Positions 44,039 through 52,900 of a DNA stretch of 64,000 nucleotides are shown here, one piece after another; positions within the stretch are counted from its first letter, which is position 1; the number at the start of each line of letters is the position of its first letter. Below the pieces are notes generated by a model. That model ran no database searches. It was not told where the DNA came from and was given only the letters and a program-made list of their open reading frames with translations. The translations under genes and the position numbers were made by a program. Source of the DNA: Bryobacterales bacterium (lineage in GTDB: Bacteria; Acidobacteriota; Terriglobia; Bryobacterales; Bryobacteraceae); the NCBI GenBank assembly GCA_020854055.1, contig JADZGD010000149.1:1-64000 (forward strand), written 5' to 3'.

Positions 44039-44365
44039 CTAGGACTTGAGCTTCTTCGTCTGCAGACGAAGGCCCTGCAGGTCGGATTCTGACAACAACG
44101 CAAACTGAACCCGTTGGCTGGCAGCATGCTCCTGAGCCCTTCGTGCCGCGTCTGCCTGCTCGGCGTAGAACCGGGCCGCTTCCTCTTCACTCGCCAGGCG
44201 TGCCCGGCCTTCGACAATCATTCTCGCCGCCGCCTCGCGGGTAACCTCGGTAAAAAGTCCCGCGCGCCCGCCATCGGGTGTCTCTGAACTGACGACAATC
44301 ACATAGGGTGTCGCGATCGCGTTTTTGGCATTGGCAATCTTCTGATAGAACGCTTTCAGATCCAT
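44039..44365 (-). CDS. Small phage protein of unknown function
   Basis: A 108-residue protein preceded by AGAGGAA. A short beta-like start (PYVIVVSSETPDGGRAGLFTEVT) is followed by a long charged helix (EEEAARFYAEQADAARRAQEHAASQRVQ) and a basic end. It lies between coat and connector genes, where decoration or head-completion proteins are usual. Not recognised further. Confidence 0.6.
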   Translation of the reverse strand: MDLKAFYQKIANAKNAIATPYVIVVSSETPDGGRAGLFTEVTREAAARMIVEGRARLASEEEAARFYAEQADAARRAQEHAASQRVQFALLSESDLQGLRLQTKKLKS

Positions 44366-44434
44366 CGTGTTCCTCTCTTTTGCGAAGACATTGGAGTGGC
44401 AGTTGAATCCCGGCCGGATCCCGGACTGCCGCGT

Positions 44435-44480
44435 CCCCGTCCGGGCCTGTCATCGGTTGAACGGCCGGGCCCGGACGGGG
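44435..44480 (-). other. Strong 13-bp hairpin after the coat protein gene
   Basis: Arms CCCCGTCCGGGCC (44435-44447) and its exact complement (44468-44480) with a 20-base loop lie 16 bases after the coat gene stop. No T-run follows on the minus strand, so it is not a classical terminator. It may protect the coat messenger or reduce read-through into downstream tail genes. Confidence 0.7.
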
Positions 44481-44495
44481 AGTGGGCAGCCATGA

Positions 44496-45407
44496 TTAGC
44501 TATTCACCTGGACGCCGAACGCATTGCGCAGTATTCCGGTACCGTACAGCACGTCCACCGTGAACTGCTGGGCCAGCGTGTTCGGTTGGTAAGTCATGAC
44601 GACGCGCATGCCGAAATTGCCAAACTCGGCATACTCGGCAATCGCGCCGGTTCCGGGTAGTGGCTGTGGCAGCCGGCGCATCACCAGCCCGATGGCGCTC
44701 TTGGCGAAGGCCAGGTTATGTACATTCACGGGAGACGAGCCGGTTTTTGAAATGAATTGAGAGCGAAAGACGAAGAAGTCCTTCAACTTGCCGACTGTGC
44801 CGTCCACCAGCGTGCGCAACCCGGCGTCACCGGCCGAGGAGTACTCGCTGAAGCGCGGAATTTGACGTAGGGTCGAATAGGACCCTGAGTCAACCACCAA
44901 ATACTTCTGCATGCTCGCCGGAACCCTCGCCTCGAACAGAGCCGTCTCCGCCGCTTCGAGTGTCGCCTCGCTCAACGACTGCCCGGCCGTGCCAACCGGG
45001 GTGTTTGCGGTGAACTGGGAGTACGACCCGAGCAGGTCACGCTCGATTCTTTCAGCCAATGCGATTACCGCCGGCTGCATGTACAGTTTGAGAAGGTCGG
45101 GTACCGCGATAACCTTGGTTACATCGGGAATCTGGAACGTCGCCTCGGCGTGTGTATTCAGCACGATCTGAGCGTTCCCAACGTTCGGATTCTGCGTCTG
45201 GACGGTCCCGCCTTCGGCAATGTTATTCGCCACTAACGTCGGCGGTATTGCCACGTTCACGGTGTCACCGGCGTTGGCCAGCGTTGGCTCAAAATCACGA
45301 TTGGCGAGGTTACCCATGACAAGGTTGCCCATCAGCGCTGGCAGCGCATCCGCCGCGACCAGCTTTACAATGGCATTCGCCAAATTGGAAGAAGTAATTG
45401 CAGGCAT
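44496..45407 (-). CDS. Major capsid protein (P22 coat-like)
   Basis: A 303-residue protein beginning PAITSSNLANAIVKLVAADALPALMGNLVMGNLANRDFE, then GDTVNVAIPPTLVANNIAEGGTVQ, QIPDVTKVIAVPDLLKLYMQPAVIALAERIERDLL and KYLVVDSGSYSTLRQIPRF, ending YGTGILRNAFGVQVN. This is the pattern of P22-family coat proteins of HK97 fold. No maturation protease gene is present, in line with scaffold-guided assembly. It lies right after the scaffold gene. Confidence 0.82.
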   Translation of the reverse strand: MPAITSSNLANAIVKLVAADALPALMGNLVMGNLANRDFEPTLANAGDTVNVAIPPTLVANNIAEGGTVQTQNPNVGNAQIVLNTHAEATFQIPDVTKVIAVPDLLKLYMQPAVIALAERIERDLLGSYSQFTANTPVGTAGQSLSEATLEAAETALFEARVPASMQKYLVVDSGSYSTLRQIPRFSEYSSAGDAGLRTLVDGTVGKLKDFFVFRSQFISKTGSSPVNVHNLAFAKSAIGLVMRRLPQPLPGTGAIAEYAEFGNFGMRVVMTYQPNTLAQQFTVDVLYGTGILRNAFGVQVNS

Positions 45408-45452
45408 GTTGTGTTCTTGCTCCTGTTCTCAAATCCGCGCTCGCGCCGGGCT

Positions 45453-46022
45453 CTAGCTGGCACGAAGCGCCTGTGAAGCCACGCGCGCGATCTCTTGCCG
45501 CACGCGATCCATTTCTTCGGCGCTCATTCCCGGGCGAATCTTGTCCAGATCCACCGTTGCGGGCGCCGTGGTGCTTCGGCTGTTCCCCTGAGTGCCGGAT
45601 CCTCCGGCGATTCTTGCCGGTAGTAACTCCGGATTCTCATTAACGAACTGATGTAGAAAATCCGGCAGCGCAAGCTCGTCTTTGCCTGCTCGCGCCATCA
45701 GCCGGCCATCATCGGTCCGGATGATCTCGTCGCGCACCGCCTTGAAGGCAAGATCGATCTTCTGGACACCCAGCCGCTGAAGTTCGCTTCGAATCTGTGA
45801 GTTCCGGTCCGCTTCTTCGGCCAGTTGTCTGTTTCTGCGGTTCTCATCTTCTAACTCATTCAGCCGCTGCTCGAGCGCCTCCCGGCGTCTGCGCTCCTCC
45901 ACGAGTTCAGCTTTGTAGGCGGGCTCCGTCCGCGCTTGTTCCGAACGGATGAATTCGCTGATCGCCTCCTGGATGATGGCCCGGATATTGACGGCGCCGG
46001 GCTCTGTTCTTGCTTCGTCCAT
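45453..46022 (-). CDS. Phage scaffolding protein
   Basis: A 189-residue acidic, highly charged protein with AGGAGCAT before the ATG. It has a central coiled coil (AELVEERRRREALEQRLNEL and onward, about residues 38-85) and a flexible tail rich in G/S/T with EEMDRVRQEIARVAS near the end. Coiled-coil proteins directly before the coat gene act as internal scaffolds for capsid assembly. Confidence 0.75.
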   Translation of the reverse strand: MDEARTEPGAVNIRAIIQEAISEFIRSEQARTEPAYKAELVEERRRREALEQRLNELEDENRRNRQLAEEADRNSQIRSELQRLGVQKIDLAFKAVRDEIIRTDDGRLMARAGKDELALPDFLHQFVNENPELLPARIAGGSGTQGNSRSTTAPATVDLDKIRPGMSAEEMDRVRQEIARVASQALRAS

Positions 46023-46048
46023 ATGCTCCTTCCTGAAGTCTTATGGTG

Positions 46049-47428
46049 TTATGAGATCCCGCTCTCGATTTCCGCGGAGATCTGGTCTTTGAGGTCCTGC
46101 CGGACATCACACAGATACTTCAACGCCAGCTTCTTGAAGATCTGCTTGCGCAATGTGGGTGAGTAGATGCCAAGATCGAGCAGCTGTGTGGCATCTGCTA
46201 TCTCGGCGCTGAAGTCCCCGATGTCAAATTCATCGAGTCCCGACAGATCGATCGTGAGATTATCCGAACGTGCTTCGGCAATCCACCGAAGCACTCTCTT
46301 CATCGAATCCTTCACCACATCGCCGTAGGCTCGTAGCACCTCTTGGGTTACGGCAAAGTCACGCTGCTTGCTTAATCCGGACTGTGACAGCGTCACTCCG
46401 TTTCCGGCCTGATTCAGCGCGTAACACACCCGGTAGATTTCGTTTTGCAGCCGCGTGAGGTTGTCTGCGGCGATCTGATAGACCTTGCCTTCGGGCTCGG
46501 TCCATCCGAACCGGTCTTCCGGGCCCAGTTGGATATAGTAGGATTCTCCCATTACCTGTTTGAAATCGCGTGCCGAGTAGACCACCGGCGTAGCAAACAA
46601 GCCCATCGTCAAAGCCCACGACAGGGCGTTCGACTTATTGAAATGCTCAAGTTGCAAGGAGCCGGCCCGGTTCATCAGCCAGAGGCCGTCTCCCGCTCGA
46701 AGCTCAGCCAGCGGTACGCGGCGCTGTCGCGCCAACCCGTGATATCCTTCGTCCACGACGGCCGGCGTAGCCTGTTTGCCATGCTCCTCCGTATGGCTGT
46801 AAATGCGGAACCGCTGCTTGTCGTAATACACCCATCGTGTTTGCTTGGTGCCGGGATCTCCTGTGATCGACGGCTGGCACGCTCTTTGACTCTTAAGAAC
46901 GACCCACTCGAAGCCTCCGTGTTCATCCAGGCTCCAGTTGATTAGCTGTTCCGGCGCATAACTGACCAGGTAGGCCCGCGACATGCCGAGTTGGTCTTCA
47001 ATTGCCCGGTTGGCGGCTCGCTCTGTTGCGCGGGGAAAGTCAATCAGTGCGTACGAGCGTCCGCAGACCAGTGCATCGATCAGCGCCGACCGGAAGAAGT
47101 CGGTGAAGGAGGTTCCGCGCAGGTCGCAGTCGTCCATGAACGTGGCGAAAAAGCTCCGGCTGTTCTCCTCCGCGCCATCAAGGTGCAGGATCGGTTCACG
47201 GCGGAATAGCGTCGCCGCATACCAATCGATGATTGAGCCGATATAGTTCTCGTAGTACACGTGGCTAAGCCGCTCAGAGTAAATTGCCAGGGGCTCGCGG
47301 TTGCGTTGGAGCAGGTAGCTGGCGGCGGCCGCCCTCATTTGCTCTCCGCCAACGTATAAGTCCCTGTACCGCTTCCACATTGCGGTGTTGCGGGCGTACT
47401 CTGGATGCTCACGATCGATATCAAACAC
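46049..47428 (-). CDS. Phage portal protein (DUF4055-like)
   Basis: A 459-residue portal. GTG 47428 is preceded by AAGGAG at nine bases. Portal features include the N-terminal helical part (ARNTAMWKRYRDLYVGGEQM), YYENYIGSIIDWYAATLFRR, YLVSYAPEQLINWSLD, LEHFNKSNALSWALTMGLFATPVVY and the crown/stem helices (VTQEVLRAYGDVVKDSMKRVLRWIAEAR). It forms the dodecameric DNA gate of the head. Between terminase and scaffold genes, as expected. Confidence 0.83.
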   Translation of the reverse strand: MFDIDREHPEYARNTAMWKRYRDLYVGGEQMRAAAASYLLQRNREPLAIYSERLSHVYYENYIGSIIDWYAATLFRREPILHLDGAEENSRSFFATFMDDCDLRGTSFTDFFRSALIDALVCGRSYALIDFPRATERAANRAIEDQLGMSRAYLVSYAPEQLINWSLDEHGGFEWVVLKSQRACQPSITGDPGTKQTRWVYYDKQRFRIYSHTEEHGKQATPAVVDEGYHGLARQRRVPLAELRAGDGLWLMNRAGSLQLEHFNKSNALSWALTMGLFATPVVYSARDFKQVMGESYYIQLGPEDRFGWTEPEGKVYQIAADNLTRLQNEIYRVCYALNQAGNGVTLSQSGLSKQRDFAVTQEVLRAYGDVVKDSMKRVLRWIAEARSDNLTIDLSGLDEFDIGDFSAEIADATQLLDLGIYSPTLRKQIFKKLALKYLCDVRQDLKDQISAEIESGIS

Positions 47429-47474
47429 GTATGTCCACTCCTTGTCTTCATCGGCCCCTTGTTTGGTGGCTCTG

Positions 47475-48797
47475 CTACAACAGCCGTTGTGCTTGTTCGC
47501 CGGCGCTCGGTTTTGGACCGAACTCCGCCCACAGCAGGTAACCGGCCGCGTCTGCCAGGTGAGTCAGCGATGGATCGCTCGCTTTGTCGACCTCACTCGA
47601 ATCGCCCCGATAGCGGACCTCTTCGAAATCCCGGATAAGTCCCCGGCAGCGTTCGGCTACGAACAGGCGCGACGTCCCATTTGCATCGCGCAGGAGCCGG
47701 TTAACCAGGCGCACGCGGTCCCGCACCGGCGGGTTCGAGCGCCCGACGCGGAAGCGGTACGCTCCCCGGCAGCGCTGGGTGAAGAACTCTCGAATCATCT
47801 GGTGGTCCGAGGTCCCGCTGGTCTGCATTCTTGCGCCCGTCGCGTCGGCGTACATCTCGATTCCGCCCGGATGATCCCCGTATGTTTCGTAGAAGCGTTC
47901 ACAAGCGTCCAGTGTTCCCACGCGTTGTAACGATTGCTCGTCCACTACGTATACGGTCTGATCGCGAATTTGCGCGACCACCGAGCTCATTGGATCGACG
48001 TTGAAGTCCAGCGACCATAAGAGTGGAAGATTGCCGATGATGTCCGTGGTCAGGACATTTACTTGCCGGTCGAAGGCGTCATACACCAGGTTCCCGGCGG
48101 CGCTCAGATATTCACCTCGAACTTCCTGCTCATAGAGCTTGGCGTCATAACTGTTCTTCAGGCGCTCGTAGAAGTCGGGTACCGCATTCAGTAGGTAGCG
48201 ATTTTCAAAAGGTGCCGCCAGAATCGTATCGTAGCCATTCACTCTGTTCCTGATGAAGCGCTTGTATACCCAGTCAAATCCTTTTGGCGTCCACACCGCG
48301 AATCCGCACAGGCGGCGCGCCTTCGGATCGCGCAACCTTCCCTCCAGCCTCAGCCACGCCTCCTCGCGCGCATAGGTGAGTTCATCGATGCCGAACCAGG
48401 CTAGGTTGGTCCCGCGGAGCCGTTCGAATTCGTCCACCGATCGCAGCACGATCCTCGATCCGGTATCCGTCAGTTCAACGACGCCTTCACTCTTTAGTGA
48501 CTCGAATGGAATGTCGTTGCTTCGGAGGATGTGGAACAAGGCGGCTTGGGTCGCATCCCGAAGCATCGGATAGGTTGGTGCTCCCAGCAACCCCATCCGC
48601 CCCGGATTCTGATAGCTCATGCGGATCACTTCATGACACAGCGCCTGGCTCTTTCCGGACCCGATCGGGCCTGAGAACCCCTTGAAACGTGCTGTGCTTG
48701 CGTGGAACCGGAACTGTGAGGGCAGCGGATGATACGCTATGTTTTGGGAGCAGACTCCGTCTCTGATCGTTCGTCCCCCTCGTCCGGTTCTACCCAT
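47475..48797 (-). CDS. Terminase large subunit
   Basis: This 440-residue DNA-packaging motor has an ATPase domain with Walker A GPIGSGKS (43-50), Walker B LAWFGIDE (D138, E139) and APTYPMLRDATQ, then a nuclease domain with LWSLDFNVDPMSSVV and a later acidic segment (GGIEMYADATGARMQ). The ATG at 48797 lies inside the end of the upstream small gene, with GAGG four bases away. The motor appears intact, so the encoded particle could still package DNA. Confidence 0.88.
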   Translation of the reverse strand: MGRTGRGGRTIRDGVCSQNIAYHPLPSQFRFHASTARFKGFSGPIGSGKSQALCHEVIRMSYQNPGRMGLLGAPTYPMLRDATQAALFHILRSNDIPFESLKSEGVVELTDTGSRIVLRSVDEFERLRGTNLAWFGIDELTYAREEAWLRLEGRLRDPKARRLCGFAVWTPKGFDWVYKRFIRNRVNGYDTILAAPFENRYLLNAVPDFYERLKNSYDAKLYEQEVRGEYLSAAGNLVYDAFDRQVNVLTTDIIGNLPLLWSLDFNVDPMSSVVAQIRDQTVYVVDEQSLQRVGTLDACERFYETYGDHPGGIEMYADATGARMQTSGTSDHQMIREFFTQRCRGAYRFRVGRSNPPVRDRVRLVNRLLRDANGTSRLFVAERCRGLIRDFEEVRYRGDSSEVDKASDPSLTHLADAAGYLLWAEFGPKPSAGEQAQRLL

Positions 48798-48979
48798 TGC
48801 ACCTCGACTTTCTGCGGGATCTCTTCGTTCTGTAGCTCGAGCCTGAACTGCACTAAGCGGATATAGTCCGAAATTGACACTCTCGTTTTGTCATCTTCCA
48901 ATTTCGCTTCAGCGCGCGAGATGAGTCGTTCAATCAGAGACTCGGTGTTCGAACGCCGTTTACTGTTGCGTGTACTCAC
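48737..48979 (-). CDS. Small charged protein at the head of the particle cluster (possible small terminase)
   Basis: An 80-residue protein from GTG 48979: basic N-terminus (STRNSKRRSN), a helix with LIERLISRAEAKLEDDKTRVSISDYIRLVQFRLELQ and an acidic tail. It overlaps the terminase start by 61 bases. Position suggests a small terminase or packaging partner, but no helix-turn-helix is evident; it may be only a regulator or unknown protein. Confidence 0.55.
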   Translation of the reverse strand: MSTRNSKRRSNTESLIERLISRAEAKLEDDKTRVSISDYIRLVQFRLELQNEEIPQKVEVQWVEPDEGDERSETESAPKT

Positions 48980-49284
48980 ACTCAGACCATCCGTTTCGAA
49001 GAGCGTGTGTAATTCGCTCTTTCTGTCTAAAAACTAACAGGCAAGCATCCGAATAAAATCGCCGGAAGGGGCTAACACACGGAAAACAAGAAGGATGCAA
49101 TTGCAGATTTTATGTGAAGGCGTTATCCCGCTATCGTTGCGCTTCGATCGCATCTGGCGCCAGGCCGGGTCGAGCGCGCGTATTACTCCAGTAGAGTCCC
49201 GCCGGGATTGGCTTTCTGAGGCTTGGCAGGGTCGCTGTTTCCCGGTTGCACCGAAGGCGAACATGGGAGGATAATTGAGCCCGG
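48980..49284. promoter_or_regulatory. Upstream region of the particle cluster with an inverted repeat
   Basis: This ~305-base divergent gap separates the particle cluster from the acyltransferase gene and should hold both promoters. The one clear element is an inverted repeat AAGAGCG (48999-49005) and CGCTCTT (49015-49021) with a nine-base spacer, 20-42 bases before the first gene of the cluster. It could be an operator or a small hairpin in the leader. No consensus sigma-70 promoter stands out. Confidence 0.45.
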
Positions 49285-50511
49285 ATGAGCAGCAAGGCCG
49301 AACCCATTGCGCTTGCCGCGCAAGTGGAATCTCCACTCCCCGCTAAGATCCGCGTCGTCTCTCTGGACGCGTTCCGCGGTACCGTAATGGTACTGATGCT
49401 GGCCGAGGCGCTGCGGATTCCCTCCCTCGCCCAGGCATTTCCCGGTAATGCTTTCTGGAGTTTCCTGGCCTTCCATTCCAGCCACGTCGAGTGGCAGTGG
49501 GGCTCGCTCCACGACCTGATCCAACCGGGTTTCTCTCTGCTCGTAGGGGCTTCGCTGCCCTTCTCCATCGCCAGCCGCAGGACCCGTGGCGACCGTTTAG
49601 CCAAGATGCTCGCGCATGCCGTCTGGCGCGCTTTGATCCTCATCTTTCTCGGTGTCTTTCTGCGTTCCCAGCACCGCGCCATCACTTACTTCACCTTTGA
49701 AGACACCCTCAGCCAGATCGGACTCGGTTACGTTTTTCTCTTTCTGTTGGGCTTTGTCCGGTTGCGCACGCAGGTTGTCGTCTTCCTGCTGCTGCTGATC
49801 GGATATTGGGGAGCGTTCGCGCTCTATCCGGCGCCCGGCCCCGGCTTCGATTACGCGGCAGTAGGCGTGCCCTCCACCTTCACCAGTAACCATACCGGTT
49901 TCCTTTCACACTGGAACAAGAACTCAAATCTCGCCTGGGCCTTCGATACCTGGTTTCTGAATCTGTTCCCGCGCGAGTCGCCATTCCGCTTTAATGGCGG
50001 CGGCTACTCCACCCTTAGCTTCATTCCAACGCTGGCCACCATGATGCTCGGCCTCTTCGCCGGCCAATGGCTGAAGAGCGCCCGCACGTCCGGCCAAAAA
50101 CTGAAAGGTCTGGTGGTTGCCGGCGCCGTGTTGACACTCGCCGGTGCGCTCTGCCAGTGGGCGGGTATCTGCCCCGTGGTGAAGCGCATCTGGACGCCGT
50201 CCTGGACGCTCTACAGCGGCGGATTAGTCTTGCTGCTCATCGCCGGCTTCCATTCGCTGATCGAATGGAAGGGCTGGAAGCGTTGGAGTTTCCCCCTGGT
50301 GGTGGTCGGCATGAACTCTATCGCCATCTACGTCATGGCGGGAACCATGGAGCGTTACTTCCTCGATGCGCTGACGCGGCATCTGGGTCGTGCGCCCTTC
50401 CTCGTTTTCGGCCCTGCCTTCGAAGCCACGTTGCGCGGCGGCGCAATGATGCTCATCTTCTGGCTGATTCTCTATTGGATGTACCGCAGGAAGATCTTCA
50501 TCCGGATCTGA
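49285..50511 (+). CDS. HGSNAT/DUF5009-type membrane acyltransferase
   Basis: A 408-residue integral membrane protein with about ten hydrophobic helices. The opening RVVSLDAFRGTVMVLMLAEA is the signature of the heparan-alpha-glucosaminide acetyltransferase-like family, followed by the conserved WGSLHDLIQPGFSLLVGASLPFS. Relatives move acetyl groups across the membrane to sugars; in bacteria many act on cell-surface glycans. The substrate here is unknown. It is divergent from the phage-like cluster and not part of it. Confidence 0.85.
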   Translation: MSSKAEPIALAAQVESPLPAKIRVVSLDAFRGTVMVLMLAEALRIPSLAQAFPGNAFWSFLAFHSSHVEWQWGSLHDLIQPGFSLLVGASLPFSIASRRTRGDRLAKMLAHAVWRALILIFLGVFLRSQHRAITYFTFEDTLSQIGLGYVFLFLLGFVRLRTQVVVFLLLLIGYWGAFALYPAPGPGFDYAAVGVPSTFTSNHTGFLSHWNKNSNLAWAFDTWFLNLFPRESPFRFNGGGYSTLSFIPTLATMMLGLFAGQWLKSARTSGQKLKGLVVAGAVLTLAGALCQWAGICPVVKRIWTPSWTLYSGGLVLLLIAGFHSLIEWKGWKRWSFPLVVVGMNSIAIYVMAGTMERYFLDALTRHLGRAPFLVFGPAFEATLRGGAMMLIFWLILYWMYRRKIFIRI

Positions 50512-50546
50512 GTGCCGTGACACTCCGCGCATCATGCGCGAGGATC

Positions 50547-52013
50547 TCACCCCAGCGAGCGGAAGGCGTAAACCCGCGCGTCCGATAGCGCAATCGCCAA
50601 CCGCACCCTCCTGCCGGCCAGATCGTTCATCGAACGCTGCTGTCCGAACCGCACCGGACGGAGTCGGTCACCGGTCGAGACCCAGCTTACATCTGCGCGG
50701 TCCGTGCCGCTGAATCCGGCGATCGGGTGGTTGGCTTCGTCGCGAAGCTCCACGCTGATCGATCCCCCTCCGCTCGACGGATGAGCCCGCCGGTAGCGGG
50801 TGTTCGTGCAGTTCAATGCCAGGTCTCCACCCGGCCATCTCATTGGGCGCGTCACCAGCAGACCTTCCTTAAAGTCTGCTTGAATTGCCGCGAAACGGTC
50901 GATTCCATGCGACGCTAGGCCGATAGCTCCATAACTGGGCGGCATATCCGATCCATGTGCCTCGCTTCGCCCGCCGAAGTAGAACCACAGTTGGCTGCCG
51001 CGGTTTACCGGCGCCGTGTTCGCCGCTGAATTCCATCTTCGGTTCCAGGGCAGCGACGGCCCCACAAAAGCGGAACGCTTCCCGGGCCGGTGCCAGTCCC
51101 GGCCGTCGTGACTCCACGTCAGTTGCAGTTCGATCACGTCCGGGTTGTCGTACCAGCGCTCCAGCAGGCCGAGGTACATATCTGAGTAGGGAAACCCCGA
51201 CATCCCGTAGAGCTCCGTGTTTGGGTCATCCAGAAGATCCGCGCGGAGAATTACCTCGGGCTCGCTCCAATGCAAAAAGTCGCTGCTCTCCACCCGCCAC
51301 ACCGTCCGGGCGCGGTGCAGCCGCATCATGTCGCGGTGCCGCAGGTAAGCCACAAACTTGCCCCGATGGTCGCGGCTTCCCATCACGTTCGTCCGGTCGC
51401 CCGAAACCATCACCGGTTCCAGATGATGCTCCCACACGATACCGTCACGGCTGAAACCAACGTATTCCCCGGCCGCCACGCCCTCGCCGTAGCTGTAGTA
51501 CATCATTTTGTACGGGGCCTTGGGGTCGGCCGAGTCATGGCACACCGTCGGCCCGTCATGACTCTGTCCGGGACGCGGGGCAAACACGATGTTGTTCGCC
51601 TTGCTTCCGTTGAACGCAAACAAACCCAGCTTTGGCCGCTCCCAGTGCAGCCCATCGCTCGAATAAGCCAGGCAGCAAAGCGACGGAGCCGGGCGATTAT
51701 AGGTCATGTAGTACATCCGCCAACCGGAGGCATCACGAAACACGGAGCCGAACATCACCAGTTGATGTCCTTCCCAGGGCATCTCCGGTCGCAGTACCGG
51801 CTCGGGAAAAATGTCCGCGCGTTCCCACACCCGCTCCAGGTGGTAGGATTCCTCAATCCACGTGTCATCCAGAAACAGTTGGCTCTTTCGCAGATCCTTG
51901 TTCTCCGCCGATGCGGCAAATGCGCGGTCCTGTGGTTCGGCCCGAAGTAAATTTACTCCTCCGGCCGTCATTGCGGCCCCGCTAATAAACGCTCTCCGCG
52001 TTGCTATCCGCAT
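50547..52013 (-). CDS. Tat-exported five-bladed propeller glycosidase-like protein
   Basis: A 488-residue protein from ATG 52013, with GGAGAG close upstream; a longer frame overlaps pheA. The twin-arginine leader is TRRAFISGAAMTAGGVNLL. The mature protein has repeated short blades of the GH32/43/68 or GH130 type (DASGWRMYYMTYNRP, CLAYSSDGLHWERPKLGL, DPKAPYKMMYYSYG, VESSDFLHWSEPEVIL, LTWSHDGRDWHRPG). Catalytic residues cannot be assigned. It follows pheA by 31 bases, so it may share that transcript. Confidence 0.72.
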   Translation of the reverse strand: MRIATRRAFISGAAMTAGGVNLLRAEPQDRAFAASAENKDLRKSQLFLDDTWIEESYHLERVWERADIFPEPVLRPEMPWEGHQLVMFGSVFRDASGWRMYYMTYNRPAPSLCCLAYSSDGLHWERPKLGLFAFNGSKANNIVFAPRPGQSHDGPTVCHDSADPKAPYKMMYYSYGEGVAAGEYVGFSRDGIVWEHHLEPVMVSGDRTNVMGSRDHRGKFVAYLRHRDMMRLHRARTVWRVESSDFLHWSEPEVILRADLLDDPNTELYGMSGFPYSDMYLGLLERWYDNPDVIELQLTWSHDGRDWHRPGKRSAFVGPSLPWNRRWNSAANTAPVNRGSQLWFYFGGRSEAHGSDMPPSYGAIGLASHGIDRFAAIQADFKEGLLVTRPMRWPGGDLALNCTNTRYRRAHPSSGGGSISVELRDEANHPIAGFSGTDRADVSWVSTGDRLRPVRFGQQRSMNDLAGRRVRLAIALSDARVYAFRSLG

Positions 52014-52044
52014 CGCTCTCCACCATAATGTCGCGGCGGCTGCC

Positions 52045-52896
52045 TCAACTGCCGCGAGGGTAACTGCCCAACACCCGCAGCAGGTCCGCCTGTTCACCCA
52101 AATGTCGCAACGCGTTCCTCACGCGCTCCTCCTCCGCATTACCCAACAGGTCCACGTAGAACAGGTACTCCCAGGGCTTGCCGCGCAGGGGGCGGGACTC
52201 GATTTTGGTCAGGTTCAGGTCGCGCAGGGCGAGCGCGCTCAGGCTGCGGAACAGCGCGCCCGGCACGTTTCGTGTGGAAAAAACCAGTGATGTTTTCCAA
52301 CCTTTCCGGCCTGCCTCCAGGCTGTGGCGTTTGAACCATTCCGGACGCCGCAGCAAAAAGAAACGGGTGTAGTTCTGCCGGTCGTCTTCAATGGAACGCT
52401 TCACGATATGGGCGCCATAGATCTCGGCTGCGCGCGCTGAAGCGATGGCGCCGGCATCGGTCAGCTTCTCCTCCACCAGCATCTTCACACTGCCCGCTGT
52501 ATCGTAGAATGTCTCCCTGGCCACCTGCGGATTCTGCTCGAAAAAACGCAGGCATTGATTGAGCGCTACCGGGTGGGAAAACACACGGTGCAGGTCGCGG
52601 AACTTCACCCCGCCCGGTACGATCAGATTGTGTACGATCCGCACACTCGTCTCGCCGGCAATCGGCAGGTCGAAGTTCAACAGGTGGTCGTAGTTTTCAT
52701 GTACCGACCCATGGAGCGTGTTTTCGATCGGCACCACCGCGCCGTCCACGCTGCCTGCGCGCAGGTTCTCAAATAACTCTTCAAAGCGGGTGCAAGGCAG
52801 CACGTCGACCGTCCCACCCGCAAACTGCCCGGCGGCGACCTCACTGAAGGCGCCCCGTTCACCCTGAAATGCGAAGATTTCTCTTTTTCGAGCCAT
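52045..52896 (-). CDS. pheA: Prephenate dehydratase
   Basis: PheA makes phenylpyruvate from prephenate in phenylalanine synthesis. The 283 residues start at ATG 52896 (AGGAG upstream; the longer frame is a shadow of ubiX). The catalytic domain begins FAFQGERGAFSEVAA and includes VVPIENTLHGSVHENYDHL and the Thr-Arg-Phe motif in NYTRFFLL. The C-terminal ACT domain (VFSTRNVPGALFRSLSALALRDLNLTKIESRP) carries the ESRP loop for feedback by phenylalanine. Four bases after the ubiX stop. Confidence 0.95.
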   Translation of the reverse strand: MARKREIFAFQGERGAFSEVAAGQFAGGTVDVLPCTRFEELFENLRAGSVDGAVVPIENTLHGSVHENYDHLLNFDLPIAGETSVRIVHNLIVPGGVKFRDLHRVFSHPVALNQCLRFFEQNPQVARETFYDTAGSVKMLVEEKLTDAGAIASARAAEIYGAHIVKRSIEDDRQNYTRFFLLRRPEWFKRHSLEAGRKGWKTSLVFSTRNVPGALFRSLSALALRDLNLTKIESRPLRGKPWEYLFYVDLLGNAEEERVRNALRHLGEQADLLRVLGSYPRGS

Positions 52897-52900
52897 TAAT

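Larger units (their letters stand above)
32725..48979 (-). mobile_element. Phage-derived particle gene cluster without lysogeny genes (gene transfer agent-like candidate)
   Basis: About 16.3 kb and 16 consecutive genes, all on the minus strand, follow the classical order: small protein, terminase, portal, scaffold, coat, small protein, connector, completion protein, tail tube, frameshifted chaperone, tape-measure-like, tail tip, tail protein. Many gene pairs touch or overlap. I see no integrase, excisionase, repressor, replication, holin or endolysin gene, no tRNA, and no repeat flanking both ends. Its length and gene content resemble the ~15 kb structural cluster of the Rhodobacter gene transfer agent, but the head genes are of a different type (scaffold and P22-like coat, no protease). 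A defective prophage remnant is the plain alternative; against it, every gene appears intact. Confidence 0.7.

Noticed and set aside
32725-49284. Integrase, attachment sites or tRNA marking a recent prophage insertion
   Set aside because: Both flanks were read for repeats, tRNA-like sequence and recombinase genes; none were seen. The absence is an observation within this window only.
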